A stretch of 64,000 bases of DNA from Martinezella multihospitum. GTDB lineage: Bacteria; Pseudomonadota; Alphaproteobacteria; Rhizobiales; Rhizobiaceae. Below the pieces are notes generated by a model. It searched no databases and was not told the DNA's origin. It saw only the letters and a list, made by a program, of their open reading frames with translations. Location of the stretch: positions 248,001 to 312,000 of the forward strand of contig NZ_FMAG01000008.1 of the NCBI RefSeq assembly GCF_900094585.1. The letters are read 5' to 3'. A program made the translations under genes and the position numbers. This document shows, piece after piece, positions 26,126 through 34,167 of the stretch (positions are counted from its first letter, which is position 1; every line of letters starts with the position of its first letter).

Positions 26126-26827
26126 ATGACGACTCAGCCGAATATAGCCGCCGTTGCCTTTCTGATCGCCGATCCTGCGCGGGTCGCCATGCTGTCGGCG
26201 CTCCTCGATGGCCGGGCGCGGCCGGCCGGCGAGCTTGCCTATGCGGCCGGTGTGACGGCACAGACGGCCAGTTCCCATCTGGGCAAATTGTTGGCCGGCG
26301 GGCTGCTGGCCGTGGAAACCGAGGGGCGGCATCGATATTATCGTCTCGCCGGCCCTCATGTCGCGCTTGCGCTCGAGACCCTGGCCTCGATCGGTCCGGC
26401 GGAATCCGTGCGAAGAAAGCCGCTGACCCGGGATGCGCAAAAGCTTCGGTTCGCGCGCTGCTGCTATGATCATCTGGCCGGCCGCGTCGGGATCGCCGTG
26501 ACCCATGGATTGTTGGAGAAGGGGTTCCTTGTCGCGGCCGAAAAGAAGCGGTTCGAACTCACGCCTGATGGTGCGGAGTGGTTCGACCGCATGGGCATGA
26601 ACACGGCCAGTATCAGACCCACGCGCTACGGGCTTGCCCGGCAATGCCTCGATTGGACGGAGAGAGAACATCATCTTGCCGGACCGCTTGGCGTTCATTT
26701 GACCAACCTCCTCTTCGCGGAGGGTTGCATGCGGCGGGCGCCTTCGTCCCGCGCCGTTGACGTCACGCCGAAAGGCTGGAAGGTGTTGAAAGAGCATTTC
26801 GGCATCCAGCAACAGGCCTTGCTCTGA
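26126..26827 (+). CDS. ArsR family transcriptional regulator
   Basis: 233 residues, about twice the minimal ArsR length. The winged HTH is at about residues 8-75 (ARVAMLSALLDGR, then TAQTASSHLGKLLAGGLL, then GRHRYYRLAG). The C-terminal half carries the RCCYDHLAGR motif (C112, C113) seen in a subgroup of long ArsR proteins. The classical metal-binding ELCVCDL motif is absent. It is divergent from the phosphoesterase and probably represses itself, that gene and the CX5R phosphatase through the shared operator. The inducer is unknown. Confidence 0.92.
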   Translation: MTTQPNIAAVAFLIADPARVAMLSALLDGRARPAGELAYAAGVTAQTASSHLGKLLAGGLLAVETEGRHRYYRLAGPHVALALETLASIGPAESVRRKPLTRDAQKLRFARCCYDHLAGRVGIAVTHGLLEKGFLVAAEKKRFELTPDGAEWFDRMGMNTASIRPTRYGLARQCLDWTEREHHLAGPLGVHLTNLLFAEGCMRRAPSSRAVDVTPKGWKVLKEHFGIQQQALL

Positions 26828-26882
26828 GGCGATCTCTGCTGCATTGACTTCATTTCGACAATGGATGATTTTGGTAGGCCAT

Positions 26883-26894
26883 ATTATGGTATCC
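26883..26894. promoter_or_regulatory. GntR operator, site A (autoregulation)
   Basis: ATTATGGTATCC, matching the left two thirds of ATTATGGYATACCATMAT defined by sites at 28671 and 28851. It ends 20 bases before the GntR start, so binding would block its own promoter or ribosome access. Confidence 0.55.
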
Positions 26895-26913
26895 GGAGAT
26901 CGAGGGTGCGGAA

Positions 26914-27609
26914 ATGAATGATGATGCGCATGGCGCCGCAATTCGCGTAGAGCGTCCGACGAAGACGTTGCGGGAGCTCGCCCTCGACAAGGTGCGGGAG
27001 GCGATCATCAACGGCTATTTCCGCCCCGGAGACCGCCTGGTCGAACGCGATCTTTGCGCGCAGCTCGGCGTCAGCCGCACGATCGTGCGCGAGGTCCTGC
27101 GCCATCTCGAATCCGAAGGGCTCGTCGCCAATCTTCCGAACAAGGGGCCGATCGTCGCGCAGCTCAATCATGACGAAGCCAAGCAGATCTACGAGATCCG
27201 CGCCGCACTCGAAGGGATGGCGGCACGGCTTTGCGCCGAGCAGAACAACCCTGCGATCGCCGATGCCCTGGACAAGTCGCTCGAGGACATAAGGCATAGC
27301 TACCGCGAGAAAGACATGGCCGGCGTGCTCGCCCACACATCCTCCTTCTATCAGACGCTGTTCAGCATGGTCGACCGCCATGTCGCCTGGGGCGTCGTCA
27401 ATCTTCTGACCGTGCGCATCAATCACCTGCGCTCCATGACGATCAAGACGCAAAACCGCGATGTTCAAGGGCCTGCGCAGATGGCGCGTATCGTCGATGC
27501 TATCAGGCGCGGTGACGGCGATGGTGCCTATCAGGCGGCGATGGATCATGTCACCAGCGCAAGCGCCATCGCCCAGGCCGTGCTTTCCGGGCGTCAGCCG
27601 ATCGATTGA
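26914..27609 (+). CDS. GntR family regulator, FCD domain (FadR subfamily)
   Basis: 231 residues. The N-terminal winged HTH lies at about 20-85 (LALDKVREAIINGYFRPGDRL, then CAQLGVSRTIVREVLRHLESEGLV) and a C-terminal all-helical FCD effector domain from about 90 to 220, with EIRAALEGMAARL as its first helix. The ATG is preceded by GAGGG. It is followed 15 bases later by a ureohydrolase and then the catabolic operon. Three GGTATACC-type palindromes, the sort FCD regulators bind, lie at its own promoter and upstream of that operon, so it is the likely pathway repressor, released by a pathway intermediate. Confidence 0.94.
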   Translation: MNDDAHGAAIRVERPTKTLRELALDKVREAIINGYFRPGDRLVERDLCAQLGVSRTIVREVLRHLESEGLVANLPNKGPIVAQLNHDEAKQIYEIRAALEGMAARLCAEQNNPAIADALDKSLEDIRHSYREKDMAGVLAHTSSFYQTLFSMVDRHVAWGVVNLLTVRINHLRSMTIKTQNRDVQGPAQMARIVDAIRRGDGDGAYQAAMDHVTSASAIAQAVLSGRQPID

Positions 27610-27624
27610 TTTCCCACGAAGGCC

Positions 27625-28542
27625 ATGGAGATGACTGCTTCCTCTTCCTTTCTCGGCTTCTCGGACCGCTTTGACGATGGTTGCCTGCCGCGTGTGGTGA
27701 TCTTCGGGGCCGGTCACGGCAGTACCTATCCCGGCAAGGACAGCAGCGGTTATGCCTTGTCGGCGGGAGCCATCCGGGCCGCCAGCCAGGACGATGCAGG
27801 GCTGGTCGAACACTGGGATTTCGATCTCGGCGGCCCGCTGTTCGACGGCAAGCCGGTTTGCTGCGTCGATGCCGGAAACATCGAGACTGTCATGCACGAC
27901 AATGCAGGCAACCGCGATCGGATCGAGGCAAGGACGCGCAGTGTACTTGCATTGCCGGCCATCCCGATCCTGCTTGGCGGTGATTGTTCGGTCACGCTCC
28001 CCTTCATTGCCGGCTTTGCGGATGAGGGGCCGGTCTGGATCTTGCAGATCGATGCCCATATCGACTGGCGCGACGAGTTGCATGGCGAACGCTACGGCTA
28101 TTCAAGCCCGATGCGGCGGGCAAGCGAGATGCCGCATGTCGCCGGATTGGTGCAGGTCGGCCTGCGTAGCGTCGGCAGCGCTCGTTCTTCAGATGTCGAG
28201 GCGGCGCAGCGCTATGGCAGCCGCTTTGTCACGGCCCGCGAGATCCATGCCCAAGGGGTCGAGGCCGCTCTCCGGCATATTCCGGAGGGAGCTCGGGTCG
28301 TCGTCACCCTGGATTGCGACAGCATCGATCCCGGCATCATGCCGGGTGTGGCAGCGCGAACGCCGGGCGGCCTCACCTATACGCAGGTCATCGACCTGAT
28401 CGCCGGCCTCGGCCGGCGGGCGAAGATTGCAGGCTTCGATCTGGTAGAGCTCTATCCTCCCGCCGACATCGACGGCCTTTCGGCTCTGACCGCCGCGCGC
28501 ATCGTCGTCAATGCGATCGGCGCCATCGTCCGCCAGGGGTAA
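27625..28542 (+). CDS. ureohydrolase (agmatinase/guanidino-acid hydrolase family)
   Basis: 305 residues of the arginase-agmatinase fold. Metal ligands occur in GGDCS (118-122), DAHIDWRD (143-150) and DCDSIDP (230-236). The first block normally reads GGDHS; here the His ligand is replaced by Cys, which may alter the metal site. The block YSSPMRRASEM fits the agmatinase side of the family. It would release urea or another amidino product from a guanidino compound. It is 15 bases after the GntR gene and probably shares its transcript. An ATG six bases downstream is an alternative start with better ribosome-site spacing. Confidence 0.9.
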   Translation: MEMTASSSFLGFSDRFDDGCLPRVVIFGAGHGSTYPGKDSSGYALSAGAIRAASQDDAGLVEHWDFDLGGPLFDGKPVCCVDAGNIETVMHDNAGNRDRIEARTRSVLALPAIPILLGGDCSVTLPFIAGFADEGPVWILQIDAHIDWRDELHGERYGYSSPMRRASEMPHVAGLVQVGLRSVGSARSSDVEAAQRYGSRFVTAREIHAQGVEAALRHIPEGARVVVTLDCDSIDPGIMPGVAARTPGGLTYTQVIDLIAGLGRRAKIAGFDLVELYPPADIDGLSALTAARIVVNAIGAIVRQG

Positions 28543-28670
28543 CGCCGGCGAAATTCCCGCCATGTGGCGAGCCGACCTGCACGACGCCTGATGATGCCGC
28601 TGGGCGTCATGCCTCATCAAATTGTCGTTTGCCTGGTGAAGCGGGTTGACTCTCTCATGTCTTCGGTGTG

Positions 28671-28685
28671 ACGGTATACCATAAT
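28671..28685. promoter_or_regulatory. GntR operator, site B
   Basis: ACGGTATACCATAAT. Its complement contains ATTATGGTATACC, the same word as sites A and C. It is 170 bases upstream of site C in the 351-base gap before the catabolic operon, about 16 helical turns, a spacing that would permit looping. Confidence 0.6.
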
Positions 28686-28837
28686 AACGAATACAAAAAC
28701 TGAACATCGACAGCTGAAGAGATGCGACGACCAGCATCGCTTTCGCGGGCGCTTGCCGCTGCCTATCAATAAGGCACTGATATAGCTGATCATTTCTGGT
28801 AGGCGGCAGGTTTTTCAGTCCCGTCGTTCAAAGCTGC

Positions 28838-28868
28838 TTGACAGAGTAGTATTATGGCATACCATCAT
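28838..28868 (+). promoter_or_regulatory. operon promoter with GntR operator, site C
   Basis: A consensus -35 TTGACA at 28838-28843 is followed by the near-perfect palindrome ATTATGGCATACCATCAT at 28851-28868, which contains a -10-like TACCAT at 28860-28865. The operator therefore overlaps the -10 element of the promoter of the gene at 28894. Bound GntR protein would occlude RNA polymerase. Confidence 0.65.
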
Positions 28869-28893
28869 ACGTAATCTTAGATGAGAGCGAGCC

Positions 28894-29496
28894 ATGAGCC
28901 TTCAGATCCGAAAAACTGTCCTGCAGATCGAAACGACGCTTGTTGAAGGGGGAAAGGCGGCAGCCATTCCGTTGAAGCTCTTCTCGGCATGCGCCATCGT
29001 CAAAAACCCTTGGGCCGGTCGTGGCTTCGTCGCGGATCTGAAGCCAGAGATTCACGCCGCTGCGCCTATTCTGGGCGAACTGCTCACCAAGATGATTATC
29101 GACGCGATAGGATCAGGAGAAGCGGTCGAGGCCTATGGAAAATCGGCCGTCGTCGGTCTGGATGGCGAGATCGAGCATGCATCTGCGCTGATCCACACCC
29201 TGCGGTTCGGCAATCACTATCGCCATGCCGTTGGCGCCAAGTCCTATCTCGCCTTCTGCAACACGCGCGGCCCCGCCAATGCGCCGATCATGATCCCGCT
29301 CATGGACAAGAATGACGAAGGGCGGCGTTCGCATTATCTGACGATCCAGACGTCGGTTCCCGATGCGCCTGCCGCTGACGAGATCGTCGTCGCGCTCGGT
29401 GCCTCGGTCGGCGGAAGGCCGCATCATCGCATCGGCGATCGCTACCAGGACCTCAAGGATCTGGGGCAAGACGTCGCCAATCCGGCCGGCGTGTAA
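28894..29496 (+). CDS. AA_synth (DUF1185) family protein
   Basis: 200 residues matching the 'amino acid synthesis' family known mainly from structures and of unproven function. Recognisable stretches are SACAIVKNPWAGRGF near residue 30, GKSAVVGLDGEIEHASALIHTLRFGNHYR (quoted in part: GLDGEIEHASALIH), and VALGASVGGRPHHRIGDRYQD near the end. It is the first gene of the operon under site C. Family members are often next to flavin monooxygenases and hydrolases of N-heterocycle or amide breakdown, so a hydrolase or isomerase step is plausible. No catalytic residue can be named. Confidence 0.85.
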   Translation: MSLQIRKTVLQIETTLVEGGKAAAIPLKLFSACAIVKNPWAGRGFVADLKPEIHAAAPILGELLTKMIIDAIGSGEAVEAYGKSAVVGLDGEIEHASALIHTLRFGNHYRHAVGAKSYLAFCNTRGPANAPIMIPLMDKNDEGRRSHYLTIQTSVPDAPAADEIVVALGASVGGRPHHRIGDRYQDLKDLGQDVANPAGV

Positions 29497-29511
29497 GGAT
29501 CGGGCGCCCAG

Positions 29512-30354
29512 ATGCCGGCGATGGAAACCATGGACCACGACAAGGCCGATCTGAAGACGGAAGGTCTGCTCCGCAAGCATACGGCGAGCGGGGCCGCCTA
29601 TCATGAAGTGGGCGAGGGGGAGCCGCTGGTTCTCATTCATGGCGTCGGCATGCGGCTCGAAGCCTGGTCTCCGCAAATCGCGGGCTTTTCACAGAGTCAT
29701 CGGGTCATTGCCGTCGATATGCCGGGGCATGGCGAAAGCGCCGCCCTGCCTGCCGGTAGCAAGCTGGAGGCCTTCGTCGCCTGGTTCGGTGGCTTCCTCG
29801 ATGAACTGGCGCTCAGTGAGGTCAATGTTGCCGGCCATTCGATGGGTGCGCTCGTTGTCGGAGGGGCTGCTGCCACTTTCGGCGAGCGGATCAAGCGGGT
29901 TGCCTATCTCAACGGTGTCTATCGTCGCGATCCCGAAGCCAAGGCGGCTGTGCTTGCGCGCGCAGCGGCAATACCGCTCGCAGGCGTCGACAAGGAGGGC
30001 CCGCTGCTGCGCTGGTTTGGCGACGATGCACAAAGTGCGGTGGCGAGGGAGCTCACCCGCAGCTGGCTGAGCCTCGTCGATCCACAAGGCTATGCCACGG
30101 CCTATGCCGCCTTTGCCGGCGGCGATGAGACCTATGCCGATCGCTGGTCCGATGTCGGTGCGCCTGCGCTGTTCCTGACGGGATCGGACGATCCGAATTC
30201 GACGCCGCTGATGGCCGAACAGATGGCTGCTGCCGCACCCAAAGGCTGGGTGCGGATCGTCGAGGGCCACCGCCATATGGTGAACCTGACGGCACCTGAC
30301 ATCGTCAATGAGCTGCTCGCCGAGTGGCTTTCATGCGGGGAGGACGCAAGATGA
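29512..30354 (+). CDS. alpha/beta hydrolase
   Basis: 280 residues with the alpha/beta hydrolase landmarks: oxyanion region LIHGVGM, VDMPGHGES, the nucleophile elbow GHSMGA, an acid in LTGSDDPNS and the catalytic histidine in EGHRHMVNL. It is cytoplasmic. In two-component monooxygenase pathways for N-heterocycles a hydrolase of this fold cleaves the enamide or formamide left after ring opening; here that is inference from context. Its TGA overlaps the next ATG (ATGA). Several ATGs lie in the first 20 codons, so the exact start is uncertain. Confidence 0.9.
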   Translation: MPAMETMDHDKADLKTEGLLRKHTASGAAYHEVGEGEPLVLIHGVGMRLEAWSPQIAGFSQSHRVIAVDMPGHGESAALPAGSKLEAFVAWFGGFLDELALSEVNVAGHSMGALVVGGAAATFGERIKRVAYLNGVYRRDPEAKAAVLARAAAIPLAGVDKEGPLLRWFGDDAQSAVARELTRSWLSLVDPQGYATAYAAFAGGDETYADRWSDVGAPALFLTGSDDPNSTPLMAEQMAAAAPKGWVRIVEGHRHMVNLTAPDIVNELLAEWLSCGEDAR

Positions 30355-31286
30355 CGACACAAGATTTCGACCCAAGGGCGTTGCGTGACGCCTTCGGCGC
30401 ATTTCCGACCGGTGTCACGGTGGTAACCGCGCGCGATCAGGCTGGTTTGCCAATCGGCTTTACGGCGAATTCCTTCACGTCGGTGTCGCTCGATCCGCCG
30501 CTCCTTCTCGTCTGCCTCGCCAAGAGCTCCCGTAATTTTGCGGCCATGACGAGCGCGAAGCATTTTGCCATCAATGTGCTGTCGGAGACGCAGAAGGCCG
30601 TCTCCAACACTTTTGCCCGGCCCGTTGAAGACCGGTTTGCCGCTGTCGAATGGAGTTCCGGGGCGGATGGCTGTCCGATCCTTGCCGATGTTGCCGCCTG
30701 GTTCGAATGCGCCATGAGCGAAGTGATCGAGGCCGGCGATCATGTCGTCCTGATGGGGCGCATCGTCTCGTTCGACAATAGCGGCCGCAACGGTCTTGGC
30801 TATGCCCGCGGTGGCTATTTCACGCCGATCCTGGCAAGCAAGGCGGTCTCCGCCGCCGCGGAAGGCAATATCGAACTTGGCGCGGTGGTCGAGCGCGACG
30901 GCGAAATCCTGCTGCTCGGGGAGGATGTTCTTGCTCTCCCGAATTGCGAGGGCAGCGAAGGAAGTCCCGCCGACATCCTTGGCCACTACCTGCAGGCGCT
31001 GACAGGCCTCACGATAACGGTCGGCTTCCTCTATTCTGTCTACGAAGGCAAGAGCGACGGCAAGCATCACATCGTTTATCGCGCTTTCGCCTCTCAAGGT
31101 GAGCCGCGCGAGGGCAGGTTCCTCAAGCCTGATGCCTTGAAGGCCGCGCACTTCAAGACCAGTTCGACGGCTGACATCGTCGCTCGCTTCGCGCTGGAAA
31201 GCCAGATCGGTAATTTCGGGGTCTATTTTGGCGACGAGACCTCCGGCATGGTGCGGCCGGTTTCCGGAAAGGCGGTGCGAGCATGA
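30351..31286 (+). CDS. flavin reductase with C-terminal Nudix-like extension
   Basis: 311 residues. The first 165 form a flavin-reductase-like (RutF/HpaC type) domain: FPTGVTVVTARDQAG, GFTANSFTSVSLDPPLLLVCL and HFAINVLSE. The following 140 residues are an additional domain with VVERDGEILLLGEDVLALPNC and a beta-rich stretch (VGFLYSVYEGKSDGKHHIVYRAF) reminiscent of Nudix folds, though the full Nudix box is not present. It would supply reduced flavin to the monooxygenase encoded next. Its ATG overlaps the previous stop and its stop overlaps the next ATG (ATGA both), so all three genes are translationally coupled. Confidence 0.9.
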   Translation: MTTQDFDPRALRDAFGAFPTGVTVVTARDQAGLPIGFTANSFTSVSLDPPLLLVCLAKSSRNFAAMTSAKHFAINVLSETQKAVSNTFARPVEDRFAAVEWSSGADGCPILADVAAWFECAMSEVIEAGDHVVLMGRIVSFDNSGRNGLGYARGGYFTPILASKAVSAAAEGNIELGAVVERDGEILLLGEDVLALPNCEGSEGSPADILGHYLQALTGLTITVGFLYSVYEGKSDGKHHIVYRAFASQGEPREGRFLKPDALKAAHFKTSSTADIVARFALESQIGNFGVYFGDETSGMVRPVSGKAVRA

Positions 31287-32323
31287 AATTCTCTCTCTTC
31301 GTTCACATGGAGCGCCTCGACGCGAGCCAGACGCACAAGAGCCTCTATGAGGAGTTCGTTGCGCTGTGCGAGATCGCCGACAAGGGCGGCATGCACGCGA
31401 TCTGGACGGGCGAGCATCACGGGATGGATTTTACCATCGCGCCCAATCCTTTCGTGACGATCGCCGATCTGGCGCGGCGGACATCGCGGGCGAGGCTCGG
31501 AACGGGAACGGTGATCGCGCCCTTCTGGCATCCGATCAAGCTTGCCGGTGAAGCGGCCATGGCCGACATCATCTGCGACGGCCGCCTCGATATCGGCATT
31601 GCCCGCGGCGCCTACTCTTTCGAATATGAACGGCTGCTGCCGGGTCTCGACGCCTGGGGTGCCGGCCAGCGCATGCGCGAGCTGATCCCTGCTGTCAAAG
31701 GCATTTGGCAAGGGGATTACGCCCATGAAGGCGAGTTCTTCAAGTTCCCGTCGACCACCTCGGCGCCAAAGCCGCTACAGGAGCCCAATCCGCCAATATG
31801 GGTCGCAGCACGCGACCCGAACTCGCATGAATTTGCCGTCGCCAATGGCTGCAATGTCCAGGTGACGCCGCTTTGGCAGGGCGATGACGAGGTCGAAGCG
31901 CTGATGGGCCGCTTCAACGATGCCTGTGCGAAGAACCCTGACATCGAGCGCCCGAAGATCATGCTCTTGCGCCATACCTATGTCGGCTCGTCCGAGGAGG
32001 ACATTGCACGGGCTGCTCACGAGCTCAGCGTCTACTACAATTACTTCTTCGCCTGGTTCAAGAACGAGAAGCCGGTCCATCAAGGCCTGATCGAGCGCAT
32101 CCCCGAAGAGGATATTCGCGCCAACGCCATGCTGTCGGATGCGGTCATGCGCAGCAACAATGTGGTCGGCGATGCATCGACAGTGATTGCCCGGCTAAAG
32201 ACCTATGAGGCGATGGGCTATGACGAATATTCTTTCTGGATCGACACCGGTATGTCGTTCGAGCGCAAGAAAGCCTCGCTCGAACGTTTCATCGCGGACG
32301 TCATGCCGGCATTTGCGGAGTGA
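31283..32323 (+). CDS. luciferase-like (LLM class) flavin monooxygenase
   Basis: 346 residues of the bacterial-luciferase TIM-barrel family. Landmarks are IWTGEHHGMDFTIAPNPF near residue 40 and GRLDIGIARGAYSFEYERLL near residue 110, followed by the PPIWVAARDPNS strand. It requires reduced FMN/FAD from the adjacent reductase. The pair resembles the trigonelline (TgnAB) and pyridine (PyrA/PyrE) ring-opening monooxygenases, with which the rest of the operon also agrees; the substrate here is not proven. Confidence 0.9.
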   Translation: MKFSLFVHMERLDASQTHKSLYEEFVALCEIADKGGMHAIWTGEHHGMDFTIAPNPFVTIADLARRTSRARLGTGTVIAPFWHPIKLAGEAAMADIICDGRLDIGIARGAYSFEYERLLPGLDAWGAGQRMRELIPAVKGIWQGDYAHEGEFFKFPSTTSAPKPLQEPNPPIWVAARDPNSHEFAVANGCNVQVTPLWQGDDEVEALMGRFNDACAKNPDIERPKIMLLRHTYVGSSEEDIARAAHELSVYYNYFFAWFKNEKPVHQGLIERIPEEDIRANAMLSDAVMRSNNVVGDASTVIARLKTYEAMGYDEYSFWIDTGMSFERKKASLERFIADVMPAFAE

Positions 32324-32328
32324 ACGCC

Positions 32329-33792
32329 ATGCAGCGCTTCCAGTATTATATCGATGGTGAGTTTCTGGACGGGGAAGCCCGGTTCCAGAGCATCGATCCC
32401 GCGACCGGTGACGTCTGGGCAGAGATGCCTGAAGCGCGCGAGGCCGATGTCGACCGTGCCGTCAATGCAGCCGAGAAAGCGCTCTATGATGGCACCTGGG
32501 CGAAGATGAATGCGACGCAGCGCGGCAAGCTTCTCTATAAGCTCGCCGATCTTGTCGCAGCCAATGCGCAGAAACTGGCCGAACTGGAGACGCGCGACAC
32601 CGGCAAGATCATCCGCGAGACTTCGGCGCAGATCGCCTATGTCGCCGACTACTATCGCTATTATGCCGGCATCGCCGACAAGATCGAGGGCTCGTATCTG
32701 CCAATCGACAAACCGGATATGGATGTCTGGCTGCGTCGCGAGCCGGTCGGTGTCGTTGCCATGGTCGTGCCTTGGAACAGCCAGCTCTTCCTGTCGGCGG
32801 TCAAGATCGGCCCGGCGCTCGCCGCCGGCTGCACCATGGTCGTCAAGGCGTCGGAGGATGGCCCAGCGCCGCTTTTGGAATTCGCGCGCCTGGTTCATGA
32901 GGCCGGTTTTCCAGCCGGCGTCGTCAACATCATCACCGGTTTCGGTCCTTCCTGCGGCGCGGCACTCGGGCGGCATCCGAAGGTCGCGCATATCGCCTTT
33001 ACCGGCGGCCCGGAGACGGCACGTCATGTCATCCGCAATTCGGCCGAGAACCTTGCCTCGACATCCCTAGAGCTCGGGGGCAAATCGCCCTTCATCGTCT
33101 TTGCCGATGCCGATCTCGAAAGCGCCGCCAATGCACAGGTCGCCGGAATTTTCGCGGCAACCGGCCAAAGCTGCGTGGCCGGCTCGCGGCTGATCGTCGA
33201 GGCCAGCGTCAAGGAAGCGTTTCTCTCGATCCTCAAGCGCAAGGCCGAGGCGATCCGCATCGGTTCGCCGCTCGACATGGCAACGGAGGTCGGTCCGCTT
33301 GCCACCAAGCGGCAGCAGGATCATGTTGCAGCTCTCGTCGAGAAGTCCCTCCAGAGCGGAGCCCGGCTCGTGACTGGCGGACAACGGCCTAATGGCATCG
33401 GCTATTACTTCCCGCCGACGATTCTCGATTGCGATGATGTCGCCTCGCCGTCGCTGGCGGAGGAATTCTTCGGGCCGGTTCTGTCTGTTGTTTCCTTCGA
33501 GACGGAGGCCGAAGCCCTGAAGCTGGCAAACGACACCCGCTACGGCCTGGCATCCGGTGTCTTCACCCAGAACCTCACACGCGCCCATCGCCTGATGAAG
33601 GGCATCCGCGCCGGCGTCGTCTGGGTCAACACCTATCGCGCGGTATCGCCGATCGCGCCCTTCGGCGGCTTCGGCCTTTCCGGCCATGGCAGGGAAGGCG
33701 GCCTTGCAGCCGCGCTCGACTATACCCGCACCAAGACGATCTGGCTGCGGACATCGGACGATCCGATCCCCGATCCCTTCGTCATGAGGTGA
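32329..33792 (+). CDS. NAD(P)-dependent aldehyde dehydrogenase
   Basis: 487 residues with a complete active site: N150 in VVPWNSQ, E248 in LELGGKSP and nucleophile C282 in GQSCVAGSR. It is the size of class 1/2 ALDHs. The ATG at 32329 has GGAG seven bases upstream; a GTG nine bases earlier overlaps the previous stop and is the alternative. It would oxidise the aldehyde produced after ring opening or succinic semialdehyde later in the route. It is coupled to the monooxygenase upstream and the NIPSNAP gene six bases downstream. Confidence 0.93.
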   Translation: MQRFQYYIDGEFLDGEARFQSIDPATGDVWAEMPEAREADVDRAVNAAEKALYDGTWAKMNATQRGKLLYKLADLVAANAQKLAELETRDTGKIIRETSAQIAYVADYYRYYAGIADKIEGSYLPIDKPDMDVWLRREPVGVVAMVVPWNSQLFLSAVKIGPALAAGCTMVVKASEDGPAPLLEFARLVHEAGFPAGVVNIITGFGPSCGAALGRHPKVAHIAFTGGPETARHVIRNSAENLASTSLELGGKSPFIVFADADLESAANAQVAGIFAATGQSCVAGSRLIVEASVKEAFLSILKRKAEAIRIGSPLDMATEVGPLATKRQQDHVAALVEKSLQSGARLVTGGQRPNGIGYYFPPTILDCDDVASPSLAEEFFGPVLSVVSFETEAEALKLANDTRYGLASGVFTQNLTRAHRLMKGIRAGVVWVNTYRAVSPIAPFGGFGLSGHGREGGLAAALDYTRTKTIWLRTSDDPIPDPFVMR

Positions 33793-33797
33793 GTCCG

Positions 33798-34112
33798 ATG
33801 TTTTACGAGATCCGCACCTATCGGCTGAAGAACGGCACGACCCCGCAATATCTAAAGGTGGTGGAAGAGGAAGGGATTGCCATCCAGAAGGCCCATCTCG
33901 GCAATCTCGTCGGCTACTTCTACTCGGAAATAGGTGTCATCAACGAGATCGTGCACATCTGGGCCTATGCAAGCCTCGACGATCGCGAGGCGCGGCGCGG
34001 GCGGCTGGCGGCAGATCCCGAGTGGCAGGCTTTCCTGCCAAAAATCCGCGATCTGATCGAGCAAGCGGAAAACAAGATTATGAAGCCCGCCGGTTTCTCC
34101 CCCTTGGGGTGA
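33798..34112 (+). CDS. NIPSNAP family protein
   Basis: 104 residues, a ferredoxin-like alpha/beta barrel protein: it begins MFYEIRTYRLKNGT and has the characteristic NEIVHIWAYASLDDREARR block and a final FLPKIRDLIEQAENKIM. A GAGGTGAG ribosome site precedes the ATG. Family members are small dimeric proteins frequently encoded with catabolic oxygenases; their activity is mostly unknown. It closes the enzyme part of the operon, 55 bases before the importer's binding-protein gene. Confidence 0.9.
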   Translation: MFYEIRTYRLKNGTTPQYLKVVEEEGIAIQKAHLGNLVGYFYSEIGVINEIVHIWAYASLDDREARRGRLAADPEWQAFLPKIRDLIEQAENKIMKPAGFSPLG

Positions 34113-34167
34113 ACGGGCGGGTGCGTAAGGCATGCCTCTAAAGACTGAAAAACAAGGACAAGGGAAC

